Shown here: positions 1 through 12,286 of the stretch, piece by piece
Layout: every line of letters starts with the position of its first letter
Position numbering within the stretch: the stretch's first letter is position 1
NCBI RefSeq assembly: GCF_024347335.1
Contig: NZ_AP025463.1
Location: forward strand, 3,556,061-3,620,060
Direction of reading: 5' to 3'
DNA length: 64,000 nt
Source: Vibrio celticus
GTDB lineage: Bacteria; Pseudomonadota; Gammaproteobacteria; Enterobacterales; Vibrionaceae
Notes under the pieces: model-generated
What the model saw: only the letters and a program-made list of their open reading frames with translations
Told to the model about the DNA's origin: nothing
The model's database searches: none
Program-made: the position numbers and the translations under genes

Positions 1-1021
1 GAAAGTACACATCGACAAGGATAAAGCGGGCGCATACGGCGTAACCATGCAAGATATCGGTATCACGCTAGGTACCATGATGTCAGATGGCTACGTAAAC
101 CGTATCGACTTGAATGGTCGTTCTTACGAGGTTATCCCTCAGGTTGAACGTAAATTCCGTTTGAACCCAGAATCGATGAATAACTACTACGTACGTGCTG
201 CGGACGGTAATGCTGTACCACTAGGCAGTTTGATTACGATTGATGTTGTGGCAGAGCCTCGCTCTCTTCCTCACTTCAACCAATTGAACTCAGCTACGAT
301 TGGTGCAGTACCTGCTCCAGGCGCTGCAATGGGTGATGCAATTGCATGGTTTGAAGACACGGCGGCGAATAAGCTTCCAAGTGGCTACAACCACGATTAC
401 ATGGGTGAAGCACGTCAATACGTAACTGAAGGTAGCGCACTTTACGCGACCTTTGGTCTAGCACTGGCTATCATCTTCTTGGTACTAGCGATTCAATTCG
501 AATCTCTGAAAGATCCATTGGTTATCATGGTATCTGTTCCACTGGCGATCTGTGGTGCCCTAATCGCTCTGGCTTGGGGTGCGGCAACGATGAATATCTA
601 CTCGCAAGTGGGTTTGATCACCTTAGTCGGCCTAATTACCAAGCACGGTATCTTGATCTGTGAAGTTGCAAAAGAAGAACAGTTGCATCATCACAAGACT
701 CGTATCGAAGCGGTAATGGAAGCTGCGAAGGTTCGTCTTCGTCCAATCCTGATGACAACAGCTGCGATGATCGCGGGTCTAATCCCACTGATGTACGCAA
801 GTGGTGCGGGTGCAGCTCAGCGCTTTAGTATTGGTATCGTAATCGTTGCTGGTCTAGCGATTGGTACTATCTTCACGCTATTTGTACTGCCAGTGATTTA
901 CAGCTACTTGGCTGAAAAACACAAACCTCTACCTGTATTTGTAGAAGACAAAGACCTAGAAAAGCTAGCTCGCGTCGATGAAGCAAAAGCGGCACACAGA
1001 GAATTAGCTGATAATAAGTAA
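1..1021 (+). CDS. vexB: RND multidrug efflux transporter, C-terminal part (cut by window edge), VexB-like
   Basis: Inner-membrane proton-driven pump of the AcrB/HAE1 family; the reading frame is open from base 2, so only about the last 340 residues are present. Visible are the end of the second periplasmic domain, then several hydrophobic segments typical of TM8-TM12, with the family lysine in GLITKHGILI and the conserved stretch VRLRPILMTTAAMIAGLIPL. A short charged cytoplasmic tail ends the protein. It is followed by a terminator and ubiK, then ilvC/ilvY. That order matches the V. cholerae vexAB-VC0163-ilvC-ilvY region, so the symbol is an inference from context; the family is certain. Confidence 0.85.
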   Translation, partial: KVHIDKDKAGAYGVTMQDIGITLGTMMSDGYVNRIDLNGRSYEVIPQVERKFRLNPESMNNYYVRAADGNAVPLGSLITIDVVAEPRSLPHFNQLNSATIGAVPAPGAAMGDAIAWFEDTAANKLPSGYNHDYMGEARQYVTEGSALYATFGLALAIIFLVLAIQFESLKDPLVIMVSVPLAICGALIALAWGAATMNIYSQVGLITLVGLITKHGILICEVAKEEQLHHHKTRIEAVMEAAKVRLRPILMTTAAMIAGLIPLMYASGAGAAQRFSIGIVIVAGLAIGTIFTLFVLPVIYSYLAEKHKPLPVFVEDKDLEKLARVDEAKAAHRELADNK

Positions 1022-1042
1022 TCGCTAAGTCGTATTAACAAT

Positions 1043-1070
1043 AAAAAGGCTACTTCGGTGGCCTTTTTTT
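1043..1070 (+). terminator. Intrinsic terminator after the RND pump gene
   Basis: An AAAAGGC/GCCTTTT stem closed by a CTTCGG tetraloop is followed by a run of seven T, about 20 bases after the stop codon. Confidence 0.85.
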
Positions 1071-1140
1071 ATACGCCATAGGCGACATCTCAAGTGTGAT
1101 TAAATAGAATAGTGGTAAATATTCAGGAGTTTTAATTGAT

Positions 1141-1392
1141 ATGTTTGATCCAAAAAAACTAGAGCAGATTGCTAAGCAGATCCACGATTCTATGCCTCAA
1201 CCAGTAAAAGAGCTTGGTTCAGACGTAGATCAAAAAGTTCGTCAGGTTATCCAAGGCCAACTGAACAAGCTAGACGTTGTAAGCCGTGAAGAATTTGATG
1301 TTCAAACACAAGTACTACTGCGCACTCGCCAAAAGCTGACTGAAATGGAACAAAAGCTAACGGACTTAGAAGCAAAGATTGCCGACAAGTAA
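1141..1392 (+). CDS. ubiK: Ubiquinone biosynthesis accessory factor UbiK (YqiC family)
   Basis: Small 83-residue protein of the UbiK/YqiC (formerly BMFP) family. It is needed for efficient aerobic ubiquinone synthesis, by working with UbiJ and the Ubi hydroxylase complex. The N-terminal half (MFDPKKLEQIAKQIHDSMP) forms an amphipathic helix. The last 35 residues are a coiled coil rich in heptad leucine (RQKLTEMEQKLTDLEAKI), as expected for the trimeric family members. The start has a CAGGAG ribosome site. It stands alone between two terminators. Family assignment is firm; function is by homology. Confidence 0.92.
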   Translation: MFDPKKLEQIAKQIHDSMPQPVKELGSDVDQKVRQVIQGQLNKLDVVSREEFDVQTQVLLRTRQKLTEMEQKLTDLEAKIADK

Positions 1393-1410
1393 GCGTAAAG
1401 TAAGAAAACT

Positions 1411-1443
1411 GAAAGGGTTGGTGTGAAAGCACCAACCCTTTTG
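1411..1443 (+). terminator. Intrinsic terminator of ubiK
   Basis: An 11-bp perfect stem (AAGGGTTGGTG with its complement) around loop TGAAAG ends in TTTT. Confidence 0.85.
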
Positions 1444-1535
1444 TATTTCTGAAGATCAATCAAAAACTGAAAGTCGACAAAGACTGATCAAACAATGTTC
1501 ATTTAATTGATTTTTAAGACTTTGTTACTAAAAGC

Positions 1536-1568
1536 AAAAAGGCTTGGTCAACGGCGACCAAGCCTTTT
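1536..1568 (-). terminator. Intrinsic terminator of ilvC (minus strand)
   Basis: A 13-bp stem AAAAGGCTTGGTC with its complement around AACGGC. Read on the minus strand it ends in five T about 100 bases past the ilvC stop. It also has four T on the plus side, so it may work both ways. Confidence 0.8.
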
Positions 1569-1666
1569 CATTAGATGTTGTGTTGCTTATTTATAACTCC
1601 AACCTGTAAGGAGTTAGTGATACTGCTTCGCTTTTTCTGCAAATTTATCAGTATCTAAGCGACTAA

Positions 1667-3151
1667 TTAACCGCCTACAGCGATACGCTTCATGTCACTC
1701 ATGTAGCTACGTAGCTCTTCACCAATGTACTCTACAGGGTGGTTACGGATAGCTTCGTTTACTTCAATTAGCTTAGCGTTATCAACTTGGTTAGATGTTT
1801 CACCTAGACCGCGGCCGATTACGTCAGTTGCTACTGAAGGCATGAACTTCTCACGTAGTAGCGGTGTGGCTACGTTAGCGAATAGGTAGTTACCGTACTC
1901 AGCAGTATCTGAGATTACAACGTTCATTTCGTAAAGACGCTTACGAGCAACTGTGTTTGCGATTAGTGGAAGCTCATGTAGAGATTCGTAGTAAGCAGAC
2001 TCATCGATGATACCAGATGCAGTCATAGCTTCGAATGCTAGCTCAACACCGGCACGAACCATAGCAACCATTAGGATACCGTTATCGAAGTACTCTTGCT
2101 CTGAGATTTCTAAGTCAGAAGTTGGGTAGTTTTCGAATGCAGTTTCACCTGTCTCTTCACGCCAGCCTAGTAGGTTCACGTCATCGTTCGCCCAGTCAGC
2201 CATCATTGTGCTAGAGAAGTGACCAGAGATAATGTCATCCATGTGCTTGTTGTAAAGCGGACGCATTAGATCTTTAAGCTCTTCAGAAAGCTCAAACGCT
2301 TTAACTTTAGCTGGGTTAGATAAACGATCCATCATGTGAGTTACGCCACCAAACTTAAGTGCTTCAGTGATCGTTTCCCAACCGTATTGTAGAAGTTTGC
2401 CTGCGTAGCCAGGTTCGATACCGTCAGCAATCATCTTCTCGTAAGATACGATAGAACCCGCTTGTAGCATGCCACAAAGGATAGTTTGCTCACCCATAAG
2501 GTCAGATTTAACTTCCGCTACGAAAGAAGACTCTAGGCAACCTGCACGGTGACCACCAGTACCTGCAGCCCAAGCTTTAGCGATATCCCAGCCTTCACCT
2601 TTAGGGTCATTCTCTGGGTGAACAGCAATCAGTGTTGGTACACCGAAACCACGCTTGTACTCTTCGCGAACTTCAGAACCAGGACACTTAGGAGCAACCA
2701 TTACAACCGTAAGGTCAGAACGTAACTGCATGCCTTCTTCAACAACGTTAAAGCCGTGAGAATAACCAAGTGCAGCACCTTCTTTCATTAGAGGCATTAC
2801 AGTTTCAACAACATTTGTATGTTGCTTGTCTGGAGTAAGGTTGATTACTAGGTCTGCTTGAGGGATTAGCGTTTCGTAGCTACCTACAACAAAGCCATTT
2901 TCATCAGCATTTTTGAATGATTGACGCTTTTCATCAATTGCTGCTTGGCGTAGTGCGTAAGATACGTCTAGACCAGAATCACGCATGTTTAGACCTTGGT
3001 TTAGGCCTTGAGCACCACAACCAACAATTACGATTTTCTTACCTTCAAGAAATTCAGCTTCTGTCGCGAATTCTTCACGATCCATAAAGCGGCAACGACC
3101 TAGTTGGTCTAGTTGTTCACGAAGGTTTAATGTATTGAAATAGTTAGCCAT
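1667..3151 (-). CDS. ilvC: Ketol-acid reductoisomerase (NADP+), long class II form
   Basis: Converts 2-acetolactate or 2-aceto-2-hydroxybutyrate into the dihydroxy acids of valine and isoleucine synthesis, using NADPH and Mg2+. The protein has 494 residues, the long form found in enterobacteria (E. coli 491), with a duplicated knotted C-terminal domain. The Rossmann nucleotide-binding turn GCGAQGLNQG lies near residue 45, and the conserved MVAPKCPGSEVREEY near residue 150. The start has AAAGGAGTG in front. It is transcribed away from ilvY across a 146-bp intergenic region and is probably induced by its substrates through IlvY. Confidence 0.97.
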   Translation of the reverse strand: MANYFNTLNLREQLDQLGRCRFMDREEFATEAEFLEGKKIVIVGCGAQGLNQGLNMRDSGLDVSYALRQAAIDEKRQSFKNADENGFVVGSYETLIPQADLVINLTPDKQHTNVVETVMPLMKEGAALGYSHGFNVVEEGMQLRSDLTVVMVAPKCPGSEVREEYKRGFGVPTLIAVHPENDPKGEGWDIAKAWAAGTGGHRAGCLESSFVAEVKSDLMGEQTILCGMLQAGSIVSYEKMIADGIEPGYAGKLLQYGWETITEALKFGGVTHMMDRLSNPAKVKAFELSEELKDLMRPLYNKHMDDIISGHFSSTMMADWANDDVNLLGWREETGETAFENYPTSDLEISEQEYFDNGILMVAMVRAGVELAFEAMTASGIIDESAYYESLHELPLIANTVARKRLYEMNVVISDTAEYGNYLFANVATPLLREKFMPSVATDVIGRGLGETSNQVDNAKLIEVNEAIRNHPVEYIGEELRSYMSDMKRIAVGG

Positions 3152-3262
3152 TCTAGGGCACTCCTTTAAAAATAAGTCCGTAAGGTCGATATCTCTCTAT
3201 CGAATGACTTCATACTAAAACAGACACTCCATTGCTGAAAGTGATATATTCACAATTAGTTA

Positions 3263-3277
3263 TTGCAATAAATGCAA
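3263..3277. promoter_or_regulatory. Candidate IlvY operator between ilvC and ilvY
   Basis: The inverted repeat TTGCA-ATAAA-TGCAA lies 20 bases before the ilvY start, in the shared promoter region. IlvY of E. coli acts at tandem operators in the same divergent gap. The motif is seen; its use by IlvY is inferred. Confidence 0.5.
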
Positions 3278-3297
3278 CATGGAAACGATCGCAAAAC

Positions 3298-4188
3298 ATG
3301 AACATAAAATCTCTACAATTATTTATACATTTATGTGATAGCAAGAGTTTCAGCAAAACCGCTGCTGCTATGCATGTCAGTCCTTCAGCGCTGAGCCGTC
3401 AGATACAAAAGCTTGAAGAAGAAACAGGACAAGAACTGCTTATCAGAGACAACCGCAGTGTTGATCTCACCCCAGCAGGAAAACACCTATTGCCTGTAGC
3501 ATTAAGCATCGTTGGAGAGTGGCAGCAATACAATCTTCATTTGAAAGGTGGAGAGCAAGAGCTTAAAGGTGAGATCCGTATATTTTGTTCAGTAACAGCT
3601 AGCTACAGTCACTTACCTGAACTCATAACCGAATTTAGGGCTATTCATCCGTATATTGAATTTAAGCTCTCTACTGGCGATCCAGCTCAATCCATCGACA
3701 AGATTTTAAACGATGAGGCGGATATCGCGATTTCAGCAAAGCCAGACATTCTTCCTTCAAGATTAGAATTCGAGACCATCAGCGATATTCCACTATCCGT
3801 CATAATTCCATCAGGTGTCAGCAGCTTTAGCCAGCAACTTCAGTCTGACAAGCCAAACTGGAATGAAGTGCCCTTTATCATCCCTGAAGCAGGTACGGCG
3901 CGTGAACGTGCCAATGCATGGTTCAAAAAGATGAAGATAAAACCCAACATATACGCGCAAGTTTCAGGCCATGAGGCGATAGTGAGTATGGTGGCGCTAG
4001 GTTGTGGGGTAGGAATTGCACCTGACGTGGTGATTAACAATAGCCCTGTAAGAGATAAAGTCGACCGTTTAAAGATAGAACCCATCAAACCCTTTGAGTT
4101 GGGTGTTTGCTGCAAGAGAGCACAGTTAGATAACCCTCTAATTCGAGCATTCTGGCAAGTTGCAGAAGGGAAGTATTTAACGGACTAA
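3298..4188 (+). CDS. ilvY: LysR-type activator IlvY
   Basis: Transcriptional activator of ilvC, responding to acetolactate and acetohydroxybutyrate. The 297-residue length equals that of E. coli IlvY when the ATG at 3298 (MNIKSLQLF) is used. An upstream in-frame start would add 22 residues with no family support. The winged helix-turn-helix is at residues 15-45 (FSKTAAAMHVSPSALSRQIQKLE), followed by the effector domain with the IlvY-like stretches FCSVTASYSHLPEL, FKLSTGDPAQ and SGHEAIVSMVALGCGVGIAP. It is divergent from ilvC and followed by a strong terminator. Confidence 0.95.
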   Translation: MNIKSLQLFIHLCDSKSFSKTAAAMHVSPSALSRQIQKLEEETGQELLIRDNRSVDLTPAGKHLLPVALSIVGEWQQYNLHLKGGEQELKGEIRIFCSVTASYSHLPELITEFRAIHPYIEFKLSTGDPAQSIDKILNDEADIAISAKPDILPSRLEFETISDIPLSVIIPSGVSSFSQQLQSDKPNWNEVPFIIPEAGTARERANAWFKKMKIKPNIYAQVSGHEAIVSMVALGCGVGIAPDVVINNSPVRDKVDRLKIEPIKPFELGVCCKRAQLDNPLIRAFWQVAEGKYLTD

Positions 4189-4208
4189 TAGTCTTTGGTT
4201 TCAATACA

Positions 4209-4245
4209 AAAAAGGGAAGAGCACGTCAGTGCTCTTCCCTTTTTC
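4209..4245 (+). terminator. Intrinsic terminator of ilvY
   Basis: AAAGGGAAGAGCAC pairs perfectly with its complement around a GTCA loop, followed by TTTTT. It also faces the rRNA operon. Confidence 0.85.
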
Positions 4246-4258
4246 ATTTATGTATATG

Positions 4259-4288
4259 AAAAAGCCCGCTGATTTCTCAGCGGGCTTT
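4259..4288 (-). terminator. Terminator of the rRNA operon
   Basis: AAAAGCCCGCTGA pairs with TCAGCGGGCTTTT around TTTC and gives a T run on the minus strand, directly after tRNA-Ser. There is no terminator-like hairpin between 5S and tRNA-Ser, so the tRNA is read as part of the operon. Confidence 0.85.
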
Positions 4289-4295
4289 TCAATGG

Positions 4296-4386
4296 TGGTG
4301 GAGGGATAGGGATTTGAACCCTAGAACCGCTATTAACGGTTGCCGGTTTTCAAGACCGGTGCTTTCGACCACTCAGCCATCCCTCC
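4296..4386 (-). tRNA. tRNA-Ser (anticodon UGA), distal gene of the rRNA operon
   Basis: The 91-nt cloverleaf has an acceptor stem GGAGGGA/TCCCTCC, discriminator A and encoded CCA. A long variable arm (CAACCGTTAATAGCGGTT) marks it as a class II serine tRNA. The anticodon loop CTTGAAA gives TGA. It lies 67 bases downstream of 5S and just before the operon terminator. Confidence 0.95.
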
Positions 4387-4453
4387 AACAAATTGTCATC
4401 AACAGATTTGTGCACTGTTGAGGTTGTTACTTGCTATGCAAATAACGAAATTA

Positions 4454-4573
4454 AAGCCTGGCGATGTCCTACTCTCACATGGGGAAGCCCCACACTACCA
4501 TCGGCGCTATTGTGTTTCACTTCTGAGTTCGGCATGGAATCAGGTGGGTCCACAATGCTATGGTCGCCAAGCA
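4454..4573 (-). rRNA. rrf: 5S ribosomal RNA
   Basis: The minus strand starts TGCTTGGCGACCATAGC and ends ATCGCCAGGC. The two ends pair, and the conserved CCATGCCGAACTCAGAAGTGAAAC lies inside. Length is about 120 nt; ends are placed by homology and may be off by one or two bases. Confidence 0.95.
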
Positions 4574-4699
4574 AATTTTGCTTTTACTTTCAGTTTTTTA
4601 AAAACTGAAGGCAAAATAATCTGGAAAACTGATTTAAAAGTCTCTCTTCAAACTCATTCAAGGTCTGTCTTTGAGTCCACAAAACCCCTTGGGTGTTGT

Positions 4700-7590
<2,891 letters not shown>

Positions 7591-7950
7591 ATACAACCCG
7601 AAAGGGTTTCTATTTGCTTTCACTTTAAAAAGTGAAGACAAATAAGCGTATGGCAACTAACCAAGGTTTTTGGTTGTCATCAAGAAGGGTTAATTCCTGA
7701 TAACTGTTTGCCGGACTCAATTGTGAATCAATGTAAACATTGATTCGAATACAAGACACTTGAATGTGTTTGTTGTGTTTATACCGTTCTTATTAACTAA
7801 GAGCAGATAAACATTGAGAACTTTTAAATTTGATTGAATTACTCGTAAGTAATCAATCAGTCAGCTTTCCAAATTGTTAAAGAGCAAGAGTTTTAAGTGT
7901 TAAACTTTTAAACCCATTTTTAAATACTCTCTTACGAGAATGCTTAAAGA
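7591..7950 (-). other. 16S-23S spacer, tRNA-Val to 23S part, with boxA
   Basis: A 360-base transcribed spacer without genes. It holds a boxA antitermination site at 7874-7886 (TGCTCTTTAACAA on the minus strand), the same core as in the operon leader. Complementary stretches flank the 23S gene (for example CTTCACTTTTTAAAGTG near 7615-7635) and probably form the RNase III processing stem. Confidence 0.8.
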
Positions 7951-8026
7951 TGGTGGGCGATACCGGGCTCGAACCAGTGACCCCCTGCTTGTAAGGCAGG
8001 TGCTCTCCCAACTGAGCTAATCGCCC
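7951..8026 (-). tRNA. tRNA-Val (anticodon UAC)
   Basis: 76 nt with encoded CCA. The acceptor stem is GGGCGAT/ATCGCCC and the anticodon loop CTTACAA gives TAC. It is the fourth and last spacer tRNA. Confidence 0.97.
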
Positions 8027-8055
8027 ATAAAAGTTTTAATTCCTTATGGAAGGAA

Positions 8056-8131
8056 TGGTGGAGCTATGCGGGATCGAACCGCAGACCTCCTGCGTGCAAG
8101 GCAGGCGCTCTCCCAGCTGAGCTATAGCCCC
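8056..8131 (-). tRNA. tRNA-Ala (anticodon UGC)
   Basis: 76 nt with encoded CCA. The acceptor stem starts GGGGCTA, the anticodon loop CTTGCAC gives TGC, and the T arm is GTTCGATC. It is the third spacer tRNA. Confidence 0.97.
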
Positions 8132-8156
8132 ATATTTTTATTTCCTTGGGAGGAAA

Positions 8157-8232
8157 TGGTGGGTCGTGCAGGATTCGAACCTGCGACCAATTGATTAAAA
8201 GTCAACTGCTCTACCAACTGAGCTAACGACCC
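8157..8232 (-). tRNA. tRNA-Lys (anticodon UUU)
   Basis: 76 nt with encoded CCA. The acceptor stem is GGGTCGT/ACGACCC and the anticodon loop CTTTTAA gives TTT. It is the second spacer tRNA. Confidence 0.97.
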
Positions 8233-8234
8233 AA

Positions 8235-8310
8235 TGGTATCCCGTAGGGGAGTCGAACCCCTGTTACCGCCGTGAAAGGGCGGTGTCCTAGGCCTCTAGA
8301 CGAACGGGAC
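8235..8310 (-). tRNA. tRNA-Glu (anticodon UUC)
   Basis: 76 nt with encoded CCA, only two bases from tRNA-Lys. The acceptor stem begins GTCCCG and the anticodon loop CTTTCAC gives TTC. It is the first tRNA after 16S. The Glu-Lys-Ala-Val spacer layout is one of the known Vibrio spacer types. Confidence 0.97.
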
Positions 8311-8431
8311 ACTGCAATTCATCTCTACTTTAAAAAGTAGAAACAAACTTCGAAGAACTTGGGAGTTCTTCATCTCTTTGCTTTTCTAAACCTAATCAAT
8401 CTGTGTGGGTACTCATCGTGTATATCTTCGT

Positions 8432-9984
<1,553 letters not shown>

Positions 9985-10227
9985 AAGATTTTGTGACTCA
10001 ACGAATACTGACTTCAAAACTAATATTTACCGAAGTAAACATGTAATTCTAAAGCTATTACCATTCCAACAGAATGATAATGAATTGACTGTGCCAAATA
10101 ACCGAAGTTATTTGTATTGGTCACTCAGTTCATTGAAATCAATTTTGATTCCGAAGAATCTGTTTTATCTAACGATAAAACGTTTTGATATTCATCAACG
10201 AGTGCCCACACAGATTGATAGGTTTAA

Positions 10228-10240
10228 ATTGTTAAAGAGC
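10228..10240 (-). promoter_or_regulatory. boxA antitermination site in the rRNA leader
   Basis: GCTCTTTAACAAT on the minus strand matches the rrn boxA used by NusB/NusE. It lies about 245 bases before 16S and repeats the spacer boxA. Confidence 0.85.
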
Positions 10241-10275
10241 TTTTCCTTTTTGAGCTTCGCTCAAATCGGACGGCC

Positions 10276-10303
10276 ATTTTAGCGATTTAAGTTTTAGTGT
10301 CAA
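10276..10303 (-). promoter_or_regulatory. rRNA operon promoter P2
   Basis: On the minus strand TTGACA (10298-10303), a 16-base spacer and TAAAAT (10276-10281), followed by the GC-rich discriminator GGCCGTCC. Confidence 0.75.
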
Positions 10304-10403
10304 CCACTATTTTCAAAACTTTTTTCAAGCGCTTAGCTTGGCTAATTTGACCTGCTGATTCGTTTTGGTTTCTTACGAAGCCATCCCGTGTCAGCGAGGT
10401 GGC

Positions 10404-10431
10404 ATTATAGAGATTTCGATCACACTGGCAA
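10404..10431 (-). promoter_or_regulatory. rRNA operon promoter P1
   Basis: On the minus strand TTGCCA (10426-10431), a 16-base spacer and TATAAT (10404-10409), followed by GCCACCTCGC. The GC-rich discriminator fits stringent control. An A/T-rich UP-like tract (AAAAAAGTAAGAAAAACTTC) lies just upstream. P1 and P2 are 128 bp apart, close to the E. coli layout. Beyond these signals the 9985-10551 region holds no gene. Confidence 0.85.
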
Positions 10432-10551
10432 GCCCTTTTTGAAGTTTTTCTTACTTTTTTGATTGTTCGAGCGTTTTTTGTTCAAAACACTCCATTTTCA
10501 CTAGTATTCCCCTTAATTAAGAGCTTAAGGTGCCTATATAAAGGAGGATTT

Positions 10552-11097
10552 ATGAGTTCAATACGCAGTTATAAAGGAATATCCCCTCAGATTGGGCAAG
10601 GTGTCTATATAGATACAAGTTCGGTACTGGTTGGTGATATCAAAATCGGTAACGACTCTAGCGTGTGGCCTTTGGTTGCAGCTCGAGGGGATGTGAACCA
10701 CATTCATATTGGAGAGAGAACGAATATCCAAGATGGTAGTGTCTTGCACGTCACCCATAAGAATGCAGAAAACCCTGAGGGTTACCCTCTATTAATAGGC
10801 AATGATGTCACTATCGGTCATAAAGTAATGCTGCATGGCTGCACGATTGAAGATCGTGTACTTGTGGGTATGGGAGCTATTGTGCTTGATGGCGTGATTA
10901 TTAAAGAAGAAGTGATGATTGGTGCTGGTAGCTTAGTGCCACCGAACAAGGTACTTGAAAGCGGTTATCTCTATGTAGGAAGCCCGGTAAAACAAGCACG
11001 CTCATTAAACGATAAAGAGCGTGCTTTTTTACAGAAGTCAGCTGACAACTATGTTCAGAATAAAAACGACTATCTAGACTCTGTACTTCCAGTCTAA
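10552..11097 (+). CDS. yrdA: Gamma carbonic anhydrase-like left-handed beta-helix protein YrdA
   Basis: 181-residue member of the gamma-class carbonic anhydrase-like family. Repeated hexapeptides of the left-handed beta-helix run from about residue 15 to 150 (IGNDSSVWP, IGERTNIQDGS, IGNDVTIGHKVMLHGC). The metal-binding histidines are visible in VLHVTH and GHKVMLHGC. The ATG at 10552 has a full AAGGAGGA site and gives the family length; the in-frame extension upstream overlaps the rrn promoter region. Its stop overlaps that of convergent yrdB by 4 bp. The physiological role of YrdA is not settled. Confidence 0.93.
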   Translation: MSSIRSYKGISPQIGQGVYIDTSSVLVGDIKIGNDSSVWPLVAARGDVNHIHIGERTNIQDGSVLHVTHKNAENPEGYPLLIGNDVTIGHKVMLHGCTIEDRVLVGMGAIVLDGVIIKEEVMIGAGSLVPPNKVLESGYLYVGSPVKQARSLNDKERAFLQKSADNYVQNKNDYLDSVLPV

Positions 11098-11363
11098 AGC
11101 GCTTTGATTTGGATCCGATTAGAGGAGTCATACTCCTCTTCTTCTATTAACTCTTCAGCTAGCTCTTCAATATCGAAACGTAACTCTGAAAAGATAACTA
11201 AAGCTTGATCGCCTTCTTCTATATCTTTGCCTGCCAATCGAGACAACTCTTCAATAGACATTACACACTCAATCAGTGCGCCCGACTGCTGTGCTGGGAA
11301 GGTGATTGATTGATTCTCTTCATCCCAATCTTGGATATCAGAAAATAGAATTGATTGATTCAT
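11094..11363 (-). CDS. yrdB: DUF1488 family protein YrdB
   Basis: 89 residues, acidic, with a run of glutamates near the C-terminus (EELAEELIEEEEY). It matches the YrdB/DUF1488 family, whose function is unknown. It lies 17 bases downstream of aroE and is probably co-transcribed with it, as in E. coli (tsaC-aroE-yrdB). Confidence 0.85.
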   Translation of the reverse strand: MNQSILFSDIQDWDEENQSITFPAQQSGALIECVMSIEELSRLAGKDIEEGDQALVIFSELRFDIEELAEELIEEEEYDSSNRIQIKAL

Positions 11364-11380
11364 TTTTTATAAACACCTCA

Positions 11381-12211
11381 TTACATCTCTAGGTTTTTAC
11401 GTAATTCTCTTAAAATCTGTTTTGTTCCCGGACGAAGACCACGCCAAAGCATAAAGCTTTCTGCTGCCTGCCCCACCAACATACCCAAACCATCATAAGC
11501 AGCATGAACACCATTATCTAATGCCCATTGATTGAATACTGTGGTTCCCGATCCATAAACCATGTCATAAACGGCGCTAGTAGAATTGAAAATAGCATCA
11601 GACACTTCAGGAAGCTGCCCACTTAGACCAGATGAGGTCGAGTTAATAATGACATCAAAACCTTCATTAACATCACTTAACCCTATACCTTTGATATTTC
11701 CATGCGACGAAAACATCTCAGCCAGAAGTTCAGCCTTGGAGCAGGTTCGATTAGCGACCACCAGCTGTTGTGGCTTTTGATCGAGAAGAGGTTGAATCAC
11801 TCCTCTCGCAGCACCACCAGCGCCAAGAAGAAGAACGCGAGCTCCTTTTAACGCAACTTGATGTTGAAGAAGGTCTTGAACTAAACCTTCACCATCGGTG
11901 TTATCACCAATGATCTCTCCATCATCTAGCTTCTTAAGTGTGTTTACGGCACCTGCTAGTTCAGCTCTCTCAGTCAGGCGATTAGCGAACTGATAAGCAT
12001 CTTCTTTAAATGGCGCAGTGACATTACACCCTCTCCCACCTTCACTAAAAAATGCTTGAGCAGCAGTGATGAATTCACCTTGTTCTGGCTGGAGTGCTGT
12101 ATAGGTAAGTTGTTGGCTGGTTTGGCGAGCAAATAATGTGTGAATGAATGGCGATTTGCTTTGCCCAATAGGGTTACCGAAAACGGCATAACGATCTACT
12201 TGCTGTGTCAT
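11381..12211 (-). CDS. aroE: Shikimate dehydrogenase (NADP+)
   Basis: Reduces 3-dehydroshikimate to shikimate with NADPH, in the aromatic pathway. It has 276 residues, the normal length. The substrate site shows NPIGQSKSPFIH (residues 12-23), the catalytic lysine in NVTAPFKEDAY and the aspartate in NTDGEG. The nucleotide-binding loop is LLGAGGAARG near residue 125, and NRT follows for NADP selectivity. A terminator separates it from hemF upstream, so part of its transcription may start within the short hemF-aroE gap or by readthrough. Confidence 0.97.
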   Translation of the reverse strand: MTQQVDRYAVFGNPIGQSKSPFIHTLFARQTSQQLTYTALQPEQGEFITAAQAFFSEGGRGCNVTAPFKEDAYQFANRLTERAELAGAVNTLKKLDDGEIIGDNTDGEGLVQDLLQHQVALKGARVLLLGAGGAARGVIQPLLDQKPQQLVVANRTCSKAELLAEMFSSHGNIKGIGLSDVNEGFDVIINSTSSGLSGQLPEVSDAIFNSTSAVYDMVYGSGTTVFNQWALDNGVHAAYDGLGMLVGQAAESFMLWRGLRPGTKQILRELRKNLEM

Positions 12212-12235
12212 ATCCTTACCTAACAGAAATAAAAA

Positions 12236-12260
12236 AGGGTCATCTATATAGATGACCCTA
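12236..12260 (-). terminator. Palindromic terminator between hemF and aroE
   Basis: A perfect 24-base palindrome (half site AGGGTCATCTAT) is followed on the minus strand by six T. It lies 27 bases after the hemF stop and would limit readthrough into aroE. Confidence 0.75.
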
Positions 12261-12286
12261 TCACTATCCCTATAAGGAAGGAAGAA

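Noticed and set aside
3232..3297. A longer IlvY start 66 bases upstream
   Set aside because: The extra 22 residues have no counterpart in the family and would cover the operator region; ATG 3298 gives the E. coli length.
11094..11097. Fusion or frameshift at the yrdA/yrdB junction
   Set aside because: The 4-base overlap is between convergent stops of two full-length genes, which is ordinary.
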